Of a stretch of 64,000 nucleotides of DNA, positions 42,397 through 53,884 are shown in pieces. The position numbers were made by a program, and so were the translations under genes. The stretch comes from Magicicada septendecula (Eukaryota; Arthropoda; Insecta; Hemiptera; Cicadidae). A model generated the notes under the pieces. It worked only from the letters and a program-made list of their open reading frames with translations, made no database searches and was not told the DNA's origin. Location: contig CM068373.1 in NCBI GenBank assembly GCA_034769895.1, positions 438,507,080 to 438,571,079 of the forward strand. Reading direction: 5' to 3'. How positions within the stretch are numbered: position 1 is the stretch's first letter; each line of letters opens with the position of its first letter.

Positions 42397-45300
42397 TCAA
42401 CGTATATCGAACGCATAATTTATAACGGATTTTCTCGCTTGCTGAATTATCTCGCGTCTGGGTTGACATAGTTTATAATGACCGTACGTCAATGTTGTTT
42501 CACCGTCACCCAAGACATATCGTTTGTCATCGTACGGTGACAGCGATAATTTTGTAAGCTTTCTTGTGTATATGTTATGTTTTTCGCTTTGGGTAGTCTG
42601 CGCCGTAGTATAAGTTTGAGAAGTGACCTTTACACACTGCTTATAAAGTTGATGTTTCAACTGTGTAGCTATCGCGGAACGTGGCACACCTTTCGCTACC
42701 TTTTTCTCTTTATCGTTTGCCGTAACGAATGAATAACATTTTGCGCGCAACCCGACAAATTCAAGTATCGGTATTCCATTTGTTTCGTCTTTGAACGTAC
42801 CCAACTTTTTCTTGTTTGTTTCACTATAGCACGGATGTGTCTTAGGGTACTCTGACGTGTCAAAGAGTTCGAGATGCTCCTCCATGTCTTTGTACACATC
42901 GTCGGTGCGAATGTCGTACAACAGAGAGTCAGTGTCCGTCATACATAGACGTGCACGTGACCCATACGTATTCATCGTGAATCCGTAATGGAACCGATAC
43001 ATGATCAGCTTACTAATATCCAATACACTGAACCCAACGTACAAAGGTCGGTTCAGTGTAATGGACGTTTTTTCATCGTGAGACCTACCAGTTCCTCGTT
43101 ATAGATGAAAAAATGTTGTAGCCTGGGGTTAGCGGTTAGTTTGCGAAGTTTCTTCTCGTTTGGAACTAACTTGAAATCGATTCGCTTCCGTACGTTTTCC
43201 AACGATTTTCCGTACGGTGCGTTATTCATTAACTTAAAAAAGTCTTTTTCAAAGGTGTTTCTGGCTTCCTTTCGTCGCTCCGTATTAAAATCGATGAAAG
43301 GTTTCAACCATACGCACTGTGTGAATGCTAACACACGGTGAATCGCTTTCAACTCCATTCCTATTTCGACTTCCAGGATATAACCGGTGTCACCATCGTC
43401 GCTTAACGCGTGCACGTTCAACGTATCGATCTCTGTACGTTCCAACCATCGAAAACCGGACAGTGGTAAAGGCTGTGTCATAGCCGTTCCGTACAGGTTG
43501 GTACAATCGAGGTAGAGTAAATAGTTATGCGGCTTGCTTACGTCATAATCGGGAATGTACGGGTTTTTGGCTTTGGCGTACCGATTAGAAATTGCTGCTA
43601 AACCGCCTCGTATACCTTTTTCGATGTACAGGTGTACGTCTATATCGCGGAGTAACTCTAACCTGACTCCTGTCATTTTCAGCATCGCGTTCCACGCTAA
43701 ACCGGCGGTGGTAAAAACGTTACACGGATCGAGTTCGTAGTACTGCAGACTCATGTTTCTAAAGTTTTCAAATACATCAGCAAGCAGTAGTATATCCGTT
43801 TTTAAATGAAGGTCATGATAATCACCGAACGTTTGCATGTCGAAAGCCGACCAAACCGCTCGAGCGTGCGCGTAATCTTCTTCGTTTATATCCGACTCTG
43901 TCAACCCGTTGTAAAAATGTACGCGGTCCGGTACCTGCCTCTCGTCAAATTTTGAATCGTCCGTAACGTATTCGTAAGGGTACACGCCTTTACGCAACAG
44001 TAAATCAACATTACGCGTGTAAAATTGATTAAGGATTTTAAATTTATCGACGGATAAGTTGGAGACGAGTTTTTCAAGTTACGCGTTCATGAACCGCAGA
44101 GAATCGAGAAACCGGAGCTGACCGAGTGTAACGGAGTTGTAACGTTCGCTTGTAGTAGCGAAACACGTTACTTCATCTTCCTTGTACTTTCCGAAACCTT
44201 GCATCAAATGATGTGAGTCATACCCACTTAAATTATGGAAGAAACCGGAACGTGTGTTGGTATTTTGTAATTTATATTACACGCATTGTGAGCAGCGCCT
44301 AAATAGTTTCCCGTTATGTGGCAATGGTTTTAAACCGTGTCATGCGTTAACGCCTTCTTGCACAGATGACAGTGCGTAGCGTTTCGGAATGACCGTTCAT
44401 CGGCCGCTGTCATTTGGGTCGGTTTATTAAACTTTCTATCGAGTCGTTGAACGTCGGCTAAAAGCACACGAAGGAACGTGTCCACCACGTCTTTACCGCG
44501 GTATATTACAGGTTTCTTGACGGCTTTTCCCATCCAGTCAACTATCACATAGCAGAAACTGGCTGGTATATGATGTGCCACGTTTTTACCGGTGGTCGGA
44601 ACAATAAACGATTCGAAGTCAGCGTATACCGTATAAGGTACGCGGTAACAAAGTGAAAAGTTTTTAAATACATCCACTTTTCGTTCTCATCAGGAAGTTT
44701 TACTTTCTGTACTCCGTGCTGAGAACAGTTGCGTTCGTGTTCTTCAACTCGTTTTCGCGCCGCGTTAGTATCTTTATTGTCCGAAAATCTGTGTAGACAA
44801 TAGTTGCAGTACACTGATCCGGCGCGATGTTTTGACAACGACGAAAGCGTACGCGAAAGGTTCCGTATGAGGCAGTAGTGAGTAGTGTTCACGTCGGACA
44901 GTAGCAGTAGGTTTACGTGATACTTTCTACCGCGATGTTCAGTGATACGTAAAGGATATGCCTCGTCTTCGTAGCCAAAAACGTTAACGGATATGTTTTA
45001 ATTTTTCAAAACGTTTTATCTTATTGACTGCAACAGGATAAGGTATGTCCTTCATGTTTATTTCTTCTTCGTACGGAAGGTAATGGCTAACGCGATGCGG
45101 GTTACACGCGATCGGGTGTATACAGGCGAGCACAGACCACAAGAAACACTTTTCATCTTCTAAATTTTTCACATTAATAATTCCTTTCCTACTGTTTGAC
45201 AATTTCGATGGTGTAGGTAGAAAGCTCGACCCCACAAGAGGATTGTATTTTGTAATATTTAGTTCCACCGACTCGACACCGTTTTCGACCCACCCGCTTC

Positions 45301-45500
45301 CGTCACGTGTGAATTTGTCAACGGATTCCATTATTTTCTCGCTAGCTATCGAATACTGTTCATCGATATCGTCATACTGTGACTTAAGTTCTGTACGTGA
45401 TCTGAATACCGCATTACAATAAATATTTTCGGTGTTTATTGATTTTTTAAAAGATACACGAACTGCTAAATACCACTTTATATAATTATCTAATGCTTTA
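42397..45500 (-). pseudogene. polB: Protein-primed family B DNA polymerase (element B)
   Basis: N-terminal pieces near 45490-44984 include YLAVRVSFKKS, FTRDGSGWVENGV and DEKCFLWSVLACIH. Then HYCLIRNLSRTLSSL and CNYCLHRFSDN (44890-44780), the exonuclease start YTVYADFESFIVP (44620) and CHLCKKALTHD (44350); 43997-43053 carries palm motif A (YLDCTNLYGTAMTQPL), and motif B (NNAPYGKSLENVRKRI); 43044-42397 carries motif C (MTDTDSLLYDIRTDD). Multiple frame breaks. Relative to A an in-frame segment of 74 codons between motifs A and B is missing (junction EIG/MELKAIHR, about 43360). Confidence 0.9.
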
Positions 45501-45690
45501 TATAATTAATCTAATAATACTGTTTGTGTGTTTAGTGTATTGTCAAGTATCATAAATTTTATAGTAATTACATTACCATTGATAGCACGGTGTTCGCTGC
45601 TGCTGCTGGACATTGTGAATTTCCGTCAAGGACTGAGGCCGGCTTCGCGTCATCGGTTCCCTATATAGATAGTTCGGTGACCGGCAACGC
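45501..45690. other. PolB upstream region, element B
   Basis: AT-rich to 45590, then GC-rich. No gene; by comparison with A the polymerase N-terminus should extend slightly into this region but is not recognisable. Confidence 0.35.
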
Positions 45691-46690
45691 TGTCGCCGCG
45701 CTCCGCTCGCGAGGAGCAGCTGCGCGGGGTGGGGTGCGGGCAGCCGGTGACCGAGAGGTAGGCGAGGTGCGGGGTTGTCGTGACCGATGCGGTGTGTGCT
45801 GGAGGTGCAGGGAAGAGGTGTGGGGTGGGGGATGCGGGCTAGGATGTCATCGTCCGGTCGTGACCGATGACGCGCGTTGCGGAGGGCTGAGTGGGGTGGG
45901 GATGCGGTGTAGGAAGCCGACGTCCGTTACCGATGCGGTGCGGGTGTTGGGTGGGGGTGCGGGGTAAAGGTGTGAGAAGGTGGTGCGGGGTAGGGAGCTA
46001 GGTTGCAGCCGGTGTCCGTGACCGAGAGGTAGGCGAGGTGCGGGGTACAGGATGCCGACGAACTTGACCGAAGCGCGCTCGTTGAGTCGGCTCCCGCGGG
46101 ATGTAGGGTGCGGGGTACGGGGGGCTGGGTTGTACGACCGGTCGTGACCGAAAGAAGGAAACGTCGAACACCAAGCAGATGTGCGAGGTGGTGGCCTGAG
46201 GCGACGCGGTGTGGACGTGCGGGGTAGGAAGCAAAGTTGTAGCCATGGCCGTTGCGGTGCGGAGTGGAGGTGTGGGGTGGAGGTGCGGGGTAGGATGTCA
46301 TCGTCCGGTCGTGACCGAAAGCAGATGGTGGCCCGTGACGACGCGGGGTGGGGTGCGGGGTGGGAAGCTAGGTTGTCGCCGACGGACTTGATTGCGGTAG
46401 GTGGGGTGCGGGGTGTGGTAAACCCAGTCGTTGCGGAGCGACAGACAAAGTAATTGAACAAAATATGTAGGCGAGGTGCGGGGTGGTGGTGAGGCTCTGG
46501 GTGCGGGGTAGGAAGCTAGGTTGCAGCCGACGTCCGTGTCGTCGTTCGGTCGTGACCGAAAGCAGATGGTGCCCCGTGACGATGCGCGGTGGGGTAGGAA
46601 GCAAAATTGTAGCTGTTACCGTTGCGGTGGAGGTGCGGGGTGCGGGGTAGGGTGTCGTCGTCCGGTCGTGACCGAAGGAGATGACGCTTT
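45690..46690. repeat. GC-rich minisatellite with CGGTCGTGACCG palindromes
   Basis: Imperfect tandem array built from GGTGCGGGGTAGGA, AGGTAGGCGAGGTGCGGGGT, and TCCGGTCGTGACCGAAAGCA units. The palindrome CGGTCGTGACCG occurs at 45855, 46139, 46306, 46547 and 46663. Large open frames on both strands here follow from the repeat and lack stops only because of composition. The array ends about 75 bp before the start of the VYLPKR gene. Confidence 0.75.
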
Positions 46691-46763
46691 GAAAGGAAGG
46701 AACGTGTTCGGGGAAATAGAATAAATACGACAGTGTTTCCCTGTGCAGTCATCAGTACTCGCC

Positions 46764-47081
46764 ATGGAAGGAATCGTTGCAAACGCGAAGACAGTTGAAA
46801 ATTTTTTACCAAAAAGAGACTTGTCAAGTCTTTTTTTAGGAGTAAAGCATCATATAATTCACATGAAATTTGTGAAAACGAAATTCGGGGAGTCAGTTGT
46901 GGTAGATTTGAAAGATATCGGAGCCTGTCCTCAGCCGGAGGATAAACTGTTCTATGTATACCTACCTAAAAGATGGTGTGACGTATTTACAGAGGAGCAA
47001 TTGAAAGCTGTGAAGCCTTGTGTCCTATCACTATGTGTAAGCTCACACACTCCGCTGGCGAACGAGAAAGTGAGCGTGTAG
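46764..47081 (+). CDS. Small conserved VYLPKR protein (element B)
   Basis: 105 codons: MEGIVANAKTVENFLPKRDL, HIIHMKFVKTKFGESVVVDL, KLFYVYLPKRWCDVFTEEQL, ending NEKVSV. Homologous to the broken frame at 26286 in element A. In A it is between PolB and INT on the PolB strand; here it is upstream of PolB on the opposite strand. The conserved part is T(R/K)(Y/F)G.S, VYLPKR and FT(D/E)E(E/Q)L. Function unknown; size and charge would allow a DNA-binding role, but nothing in the sequence proves it. Confidence 0.65.
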   Translation: MEGIVANAKTVENFLPKRDLSSLFLGVKHHIIHMKFVKTKFGESVVVDLKDIGACPQPEDKLFYVYLPKRWCDVFTEEQLKAVKPCVLSLCVSSHTPLANEKVSV

Positions 47082-48445
47082 TTGGATATTGATTATGTGA
47101 GTATGATATTTCAGTACCACTAATAATTACTTATACAAAAGTGGTTATGTATTAATTTTTTTCTCTTTTTTCTCCAGACCAAATAAACGAGAACAGGATT
47201 GATTTATTATAATAATAATAGTAATAATAACATTAATAATAAAATGTTTTTAAATGTTGAAGTAGACTTCTCTATTTTTTTGTCGTTTTTTAATGTTAAC
47301 TGTTCATTTTCAGGGAAAGAACAAGGTGTTGCTTGGATCTATTATTGTAGAAAAACTTTTAAACAGAGAAATAAATGGTAATAATAGATTATATTGTCAA
47401 TGCGACATGATTAAATTCAATTATAATTTTAGAAATAATCGTAAGACACTGAGTAGATGGATATCAATACGAAACGAAAAGAATATTTACAAAATGAAAG
47501 TATTTATTCGTAATGAGTATTTCAAACTCTTCAAAACATCAATTAGTTATTGTAACAACCATAATATTGAATATCTTCTAATAAAAGATTTGCTAATTGC
47601 TAAAACAAAGCTGGTTAATCAGATGTACTATATGATGTATAATTTTACTGGTACAGCGTATACCTCGCTGGTAAAAAAAATATGAGTGGTTAAAGCATGA
47701 CTCTAGCGGATGTCCGCTTCGTAACCGTTGTCGCGTCTATTGTTATCTAAGATATCAAAATGACTTTAATTCAGAATACATGTTTTTTTTAATACCACAA
47801 TAACTATCATTAGATGTATCTACATTCTTTTGTATTTGATCAAGTATTACTAATTGTAGGAAATTATATTCTGTTTTTAATTATTAAAAAACGTATGTGG
47901 TTTATAACATAAAAAGTTGAGATAAACAATCATTAAAGTGTTAATTAAATTTTTATGTGTAATTAAATTTTTAAAAGATTTCTCTCATAGTTACAGAAAC
48001 CTTGTTTCGATGTTATGTGTTTGTGCGAATGCGAGGGAGATGTATGTCGTTCACCACCATATGGTGACCACTGTAACATTCTGAGTGCTTGTGAGTGGAG
48101 AGAATTTACACTCTGAAGAACAATTGTTTTAAAAAATTATTTTGACGAAAAAATGTAATTGGTTAAGGCATAATTCCACTGGATGTGCGCTTTATAAGCG
48201 TTGTTACCTCTGTTATTATCTAAAATACTAAAAAGAGGTGAATTCAAGGTTTTGGTGTACCATTTTACACATGTAGTTAACACCGCAGTAATTATCATTT
48301 GATGTGTGTCTACATTTAGTATGTTATTATTAACATATTACACATCAACATTGTAATATTGTATGTTATTAATTATTATTATTATTATTGTTAGACATAT
48401 AAGGCTTGTTTTGGTTGTAGTAAATGTAATTATTATTTTGTTAAT

Positions 48446-48549
<104 letters not shown>

Positions 48550-48763
48550 GAGAGAGAGAATATATATATAGAGAGAGAGAGAGAGAACCTTCAAGGCTGC
48601 AAAAGAGAGAGAGAAAGCGAGAGAAAGAAAAGATTATTTTGTATAATTGTGTAAATATATATATATATAGAGAGAGAGAGAGATAAAGTGTTTATTTTGT
48701 TTAGTTATGTATATAGAGAGCGCGCGTATGTTTTTCTCAATTATAATTGTCTTGTGAATATAG

Positions 48764-48892
<129 letters not shown>

Positions 48893-49164
48893 AGAGAAAA
48901 AAAATTATAGCTTATGATTTGATTGTAAAAGCTTTCGATATTATTAAAACTTATATATAAATTGTAACCTTTGTTATTTTATTATTATTATACCCTTTAT
49001 ACAAAACAGTAATTCCTATCATACTTAAATAAGCGGTAGCGAAGTGAGATGATGTCTCTCTTTCTTGGAATGTAGCAGCCAAGAAACCGGTTTTTAGAGT
49101 AGAGAAAGAGAGCGCTACACCTTAAAAATCTGAACGACAGCTTGCCTGTGGCAGTTCAACGTCT

Positions 49165-49169
<5 letters not shown>

Positions 49170-49207
<38 letters not shown>

Positions 49208-49271
49208 CTTTATAAAACACGGACGCCAGCTATCAGTTCCTCTTTGAATTCATTAACTGGAACGTGGAAGT

Positions 49272-49313
<42 letters not shown>

Positions 49314-49314
49314 G
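49170..49314. repeat. Two (CA)n tracts flanking a TIR-like sub-unit
   Basis: CA runs at about 49170-49206 and 49277-49312 flank GGACGCCAGC...AACTGGAACGTGGAAGTGTTTC, which resembles the outer TIR unit at 50410-50475. Confidence 0.8.
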
Positions 49315-49644
49315 CGTGTACTAGCTTAGATGCTGTTTGACTGGTTTACAGGCGAATCATCACATATTTATTCAGTTAAACGATTTTAGTAACGCATAAT
49401 AAGAATATATGTTTTCTAAACAGTATTCAAATCGATGCATCTGTTTTATATTAAGACAACATAAACATTATAATAGTACAATATCCGGTTTTGAGTACCG
49501 GAGGAACCGCGTCGGGATGTCATTAATCACCAAAATTTCGGAACCCGTCGGGTACCTATTGCCCGAAATTTTAACCGATCAATTTCGCGTAACGGTACCC
49601 CCTCCCCCGTCCACAGTTTAGACATGCAGGACTTTTTTTAGGGT

Positions 49645-50471
49645 TTACCCCCATCCGTTGATTTAAACATTTCGGATGTCAAATTTCGGACACCAAAAAT
49701 TTCGGGTAACACCATCCGTTGATTTAAACATTTCGGGTACTAAATTTCAGACACCAAAAATTTCGGGTACCCCCATCCGTTGTTTCAAACATTTCGCGCG
49801 TCAAATTTCAGACATCACGCCCTCTACGTCGTCGTCGAACCAGCTATCATATCCACTGTGACAGAACGCAGCCTCCTGTTTCGTCATAACCAGTGTTTTA
49901 TACATGCGTCATGTGGGCATACCCACAAATTTCGGGTACCCCCATCCGTTGTTTTAATCATTTAGGGTACCAAAATTCTGACATTAAAAATTTCGGGTAC
50001 CCCCCATACGCTACAGAGAGAGAACGATTATTTTGTTACATCAAAATAAACCAGAACGCGGAAGTGTTTTAACATTCGGACATCAGCTGCCAGGGCCTCT
50101 GTGTGATGTCATGAACTGGAACCCGGTTAGGGCGTACCCACCTTTCGGGTACTCCCATCCGTTGATTTAAACATTTCGGGTAACGGTACCCGATGGACCA
50201 TATCACCAAATTTCGGTACCCGATGGCCCCAAAATTTCGCGTAACGGTACCCGATGACACGTCGTGCTAACATCGCCTCTGTGCGTCCAGGCCCTCGGTA
50301 ACCACCGAATTCCGGGTACCCCCATCCGCTACACATTGTTTTCGGCTAACAAATTGCGGACATGCAGAAACCACGGCCTCCGTGACGTCATGAAACAGGT
50401 TTTAGCCATGCGGACGCCAGCGACTAGGGCCTCTGTGTGACGTCATGAACTGGAACACGGAAATGTTTCAG

Positions 50472-50507
<36 letters not shown>

Positions 50508-50632
50508 CAGTGGCGTCACATGGACAGCTCGGACACCAGCTGCCAGTGCCTCTATGACGTCATGAACTGGAACCCGGTAGTGTTTTCAACTGGAACCCGG
50601 AAGTGTTTTCTAACCCCCACTTTTATACTACT
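49645..50632 (-). repeat. Right terminal inverted repeat of element B
   Basis: Inverted copy of 32536-33600 with the same order of CATCCGTTGATTTAAACATT/TTTCGGGTACC blocks, TGACGTCAT units and a CA tract (50475-50506). Ends ...CCCCCACTTTTATACTACT at 50632 followed by GACCTA. Confidence 0.93.
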
Positions 50633-50638
50633 GACCTA
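50633..50638. repeat. Target site duplication of element B, right
   Basis: GACCTA, identical to 32530-32535. Confidence 0.9.
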
Positions 50639-50751
50639 TATACATATTAACGAGTGTTGCATCATCTTCTGTCAGCCGAGCGAGTGCGGTTGACTGGATA
50701 CGTTGTTGTCGTTACTGTGAGCGTTGTGACTGTGTGTGATTACCCAACAAC

Positions 50752-51390
50752 ATGGCGTCGACAATCGTTGAATGTGAACAGCAGCAGCAGCAATCGCAAC
50801 CGATACACCGCGAAGTGTACTTACGTCTAACATACCCGATAAGTAAGTCGGAGTGTTTGAAGAACGATACGTAACGGTCGGAGTGTTTGAAGAACGGTAC
50901 TCGTCCGCAACGCGTGCTATTCGATTTCACCGATTGGAACTTGTTGACTTTACTACAGGAACGAATTACCGACGGTCTTCATTCGTCCGACGTTAGGTTA
51001 GTTTTGTTTCAGGACAAGGACAGAGGAGACGAAGACGATAGGATTAAAAGTGTTTACGTGAAACGCGGATGTGTACATTTTAAAGACAAAAAGAACGGTT
51101 CGATCGTACTGAACGTCAACAAGTGGTCTTGTTTTGTTCGGTTAATACCGATAATTAAAAAACACGTAGCGCGTTTGTTCTGCGAACAAGAGACTATTAA
51201 ACTGTACATCGATCACGTGGTATCGAGAGTGCGAAAGGACGGTACGTGTGCCCGCCGGACGCGTTTTGCGATAACGTGATGTACGACCGTTTGTACGACG
51301 AACTTGTTATGTACGGGAAAGCGGAACCCGTGATACCTGATAATACCGTAGTCAAACTGCTACGTATCCTTGAACAGGACGAAGAATGTT
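50752..51390 (+). pseudogene. Accessory gene X1 (element A)
   Basis: Starts MASTIVECEQQQQQSQPIHR, REVYLRLTYPISKSECLKND, then in-frame TAA at 50872-50874 beside a short tandem duplication (CGGAGTGTTTGAAGAACG twice). The frame continues RPQRVLFDFTDWNLLTLLQE, DDRIKSVYVKRGCVHFKDKK, NVNKWSCFVRLIPIIKKHVA, shifts near 51250, and ends DRLYDELVMYGKAEPVIPDN... DEEC at about 51390. No catalytic motif or signal peptide recognised. Restores the gene order of a single Polinton once B is removed: MCP, X1, X2. Confidence 0.65.
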
Positions 51391-51462
51391 GAAGGAAAAA
51401 ACAAAAATGGCGGACTCATTATAAAACATCGCGTACGCGTTAGAATAGTTACACTTCTCGTC

Positions 51463-52032
51463 ATGCGGCCGTCAGGAGCAGAAGACGAGGACGTGCGAAC
51501 CGCTGTCGTCGAGTTTCAAGCGTTCCGCAGTGTGCAGAACGAGTACGTTGTCAAGGAGTTCGCCGCGGTAGATCTGACTACACGATGTTTTACGATGGCG
51601 TTTTTCGCGCCTACATACGAACTATCGCGTCTCGCGGCGAAGACGATACGGACCAACGAATGGTTGGAACGGCGCTATCACCGTCTGAGATGGGACGACG
51701 GTTACATTCCGTACACGGACGTGTCGCGTACGATCGCGCAAATTTGTGCGAATTTCACCGCGATCTACACTAAAGGGTCGGAGAAAGGCGTTTTTCTACG
51801 CGCGTACCACCGCAACGTTATCGACCTCAACGAAATGAACGCGCCGACGGTGAGCGACCGGTCGACGAGCTCGTTACAATGCCCAATCGTGTAACATCGG
51901 AACAACGGCGGTGGACCTTTCACCAGGTGCGCGCTGCGTAGAGCGTTCTTCTACAGCGAGTGGTTGGTGAACGAGAGAAAACAACGCGCTTTACAACGGT
52001 GTACTCTGTGCACGAATAGCAAAATATTTTAG
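51463..52032 (+). pseudogene. Accessory gene X2 (element A), one in-frame stop
   Basis: ATG 51463 (MRPSGAEDEDVRTAVVEFQA), then NEYVVKEFAAVDLTTRCFTM, FFAPTYELSRLAAKTIRTNE, RLRWDDGYIPYTDVSR, IYTKGSEKGVFLRAYHRNVI, DLNEMNAPTV. A TAA at 51892-51894 interrupts; CALRRAFFYSEWLVNERKQ follows in the same frame to TAG at 52030-52032. Clearly diverged from the B/C copies yet co-linear, so the protein family is under long-term conservation. Function unknown. Confidence 0.7.
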
Positions 52033-52580
52033 CGTGTGTGACCTTACGCTAGACAATAGGATGTAGCCAATTATTAGCATGTGTATCGTAGTTAAGTATA
52101 TACGATATACTCTGTGCATGAACGTTATGTATTTTAATGTATGTCTGTGTGTGTCAATTTACACTACACAATGCGATGTTGACTATTATAAGATTGTGTA
52201 CAGTATATACCTTTGTGTATCGGTTAGGATATCGAGGTGCGATGTCCGAATTTGTTCACGTTATGAGAGAAAGAGAGAGAGATAGGCAGAAAGAGAGATG
52301 AACGATTGCAACCGGCTACGTCACTGTCGCGGTAGAGATACCCATAAACGTGGTCAAGGTGTCCAAGACGAGTCACTGGCACGGTGGAAACACCTGCAAA
52401 CTCGTCTCGCGGTAACGGAATCGTTGTGTATGTGATACGTGACAAGATGACGCTTCTCAATATTCCAACCGTATACCAAACTATTAGATTAAGTGAAAAA
52501 ATATATAAAAAATACAAAAAAAAATAAAAAATTTGCTTTAATCAGCATTGTGTAGTGTACGTCTGATTGTTTTTACCCAA
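52033..52580 (+). other. X2 3' flank, element A
   Basis: Non-coding; contains the shared block CGTCACTGTCGCGGTAGAGA at about 52319 and a GA-rich tract at 52264-52300. Confidence 0.5.
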
Positions 52581-52630
52581 CACTGTATACGTTAAAAGTA
52601 CTGACTTCTTAGTGTGTTAGGTGTTTGGTA

Positions 52631-52691
52631 ACGCTGGAGTAGGCCTGTTTCGTTTATCCGCCCGCGAAACGGGGAAACCACGTAAAAAAAG
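52631..52691 (+). ncRNA. Candidate structured RNA, element A copy
   Basis: The flanks AGTAGGCCT and GGGGAAACCACGTAAAAAAA are as in B and C, but the inner helix is GTTTCG (52647-52652) with CGAAAC (52665-52670), a completely different pairing sequence from CTTTAC/GTAAAG. The outer helix (ACGCTGG with CCACGT, 52631-52637 and 52678-52683) has one bulged base. An imperfect helix upstream (CCCAACAC at 52576 with GTGTTAGG at 52615) may replace the first hairpin of B and C. The pattern is compensatory change. Confidence 0.6.
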
Positions 52692-52904
52692 CGAAGCTTA
52701 TCTTGTCCCACCTCACGGGTCGCTTGAAACGCGACGAGAGTACATACCGTTGTTGTAATTATACGTAATTACCGCAACGAGATGTATGTCCCCTGATTAC
52801 AAAATTCGCTACAACAACAAAAATATTTCACAATCCTCGACCCGGTTACATGGGAAAAGTAATGTTGCGCCATATCATCTTGACTCATTACGACATGATT
52901 CGTA
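52692..52904. other. Spacer between structured RNA and right TIR of A
   Basis: Contains the repeated motif CTCGACCCGGTTACATG...GCGCCATATCA (52838-52893), also at 25992-26062 and, inverted, at about 21410-21440. No tRNA-like gene here, unlike B and C. Confidence 0.5.
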
Positions 52905-53724
52905 AACATTGTATTTCTGTATACGACTTATAAGCCCGAGCCCCGAGCCCTCCGAACCCCGACCGAGAAACCGAAAAACGAACGAAAACCGCGCGCGACC
53001 GAAACGAACGAGAACCGCATGCGACCGAAACGAACGAACGAGACAGAAATGAACGAGAACCGCGAACGAACGCGAAATATACGATGTTTTTCTTAATTAT
53101 ACAGTCACGATCGGCCGTTCGTGACGTCATCACCCTCCGCCCCACCCCACATCCTCGTCCATCGATTTAGCCCTCCCGTAACGTCACGGATTACCAAGCC
53201 AGCGGACGGACGAGAGGGGTGGTGGTCAGTCGTGACGTCATGTCGAGGTAGGCCAAGAAAGCATACGTTCGTGACGTCACTTGTGACGTCATGATCAGCT
53301 GTTCGTAACGTCATTACCCTCCACCCCACCCCCGGCCATTTATTTAGCTCCACCACCCCCCTAGTCTATTGATTTAGGAACCACCACCTCCCAACTCCTC
53401 CAGTCCAACCGTCATGTTGTGGTAGGTCAAGAGAGCATCTGTTCGTGACTTCACTTGTAACGTCATGATCAGGTGTTCGTGACGTCATCATCCTCCACCC
53501 ACCTCCCGCCCATTGATTCTGCCCTCCACCCCCCTGTCCACTGACCCAGTATCCAGCCCAAGGTCAAAAGTGCATCTTTAAGTAGGTCAAGAGTGCATCT
53601 GTTCATGACGCCATTACCCTCCACCCCGTCCTGTGACGTAATCACCCTCCACCCCCTCCCGCCCATTGTGGTTTATATTAGTTGACATGCAAGTGAGCCA
53701 GTACCCCCCCCCCGGCATACTACT
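52905..53724 (-). repeat. Right terminal inverted repeat of element A
   Basis: Inverted match to 19404-19995 with extra outer sequence. Contains five or more TGACGTCA palindromes (for example 53122-53129) spaced in GTTCGTGACGTCAT/CACTTGTGACGTCATGATCA units. Outermost bases, read inward, are AGTAGTATGCCGGGGGGGGG; the 6 bp outside are GACACA. No matching 6-mer is seen at the left because that terminus is missing. Confidence 0.85.
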
Positions 53725-53754
53725 GACACAAAGCTTCTTTATTTAATTTATTAA

Positions 53755-53846
53755 AAATTATAGTAAAAAATAAAACCATAAAATAGTTTTAGTGATTTCC
53801 ACTCGTCACTAAAACTATTTTATGGTTTTATTTTTTACTATAATTT
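53755..53846. repeat. Perfect 41-bp inverted repeat with 10-nt loop
   Basis: Arms 53755-53795 and 53806-53846 are exact reverse complements (AAATTATAGTAAAAAATAAA... and its complement), loop TTTCCACTCG. It lies 30 bp outside Polinton A and 39 bp before the second LTR. Not matched elsewhere in the window. Confidence 0.95.
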
Positions 53847-53884
53847 ACAATGGATTTTCACCAAGTAAAGGCATCAAGCATTAA

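Noticed and set aside
45590..46604. Overlapping 80-200 codon open frames on both strands
   Set aside because: They follow the unit of the GC-rich minisatellite and match nothing; base composition explains the lack of stops.
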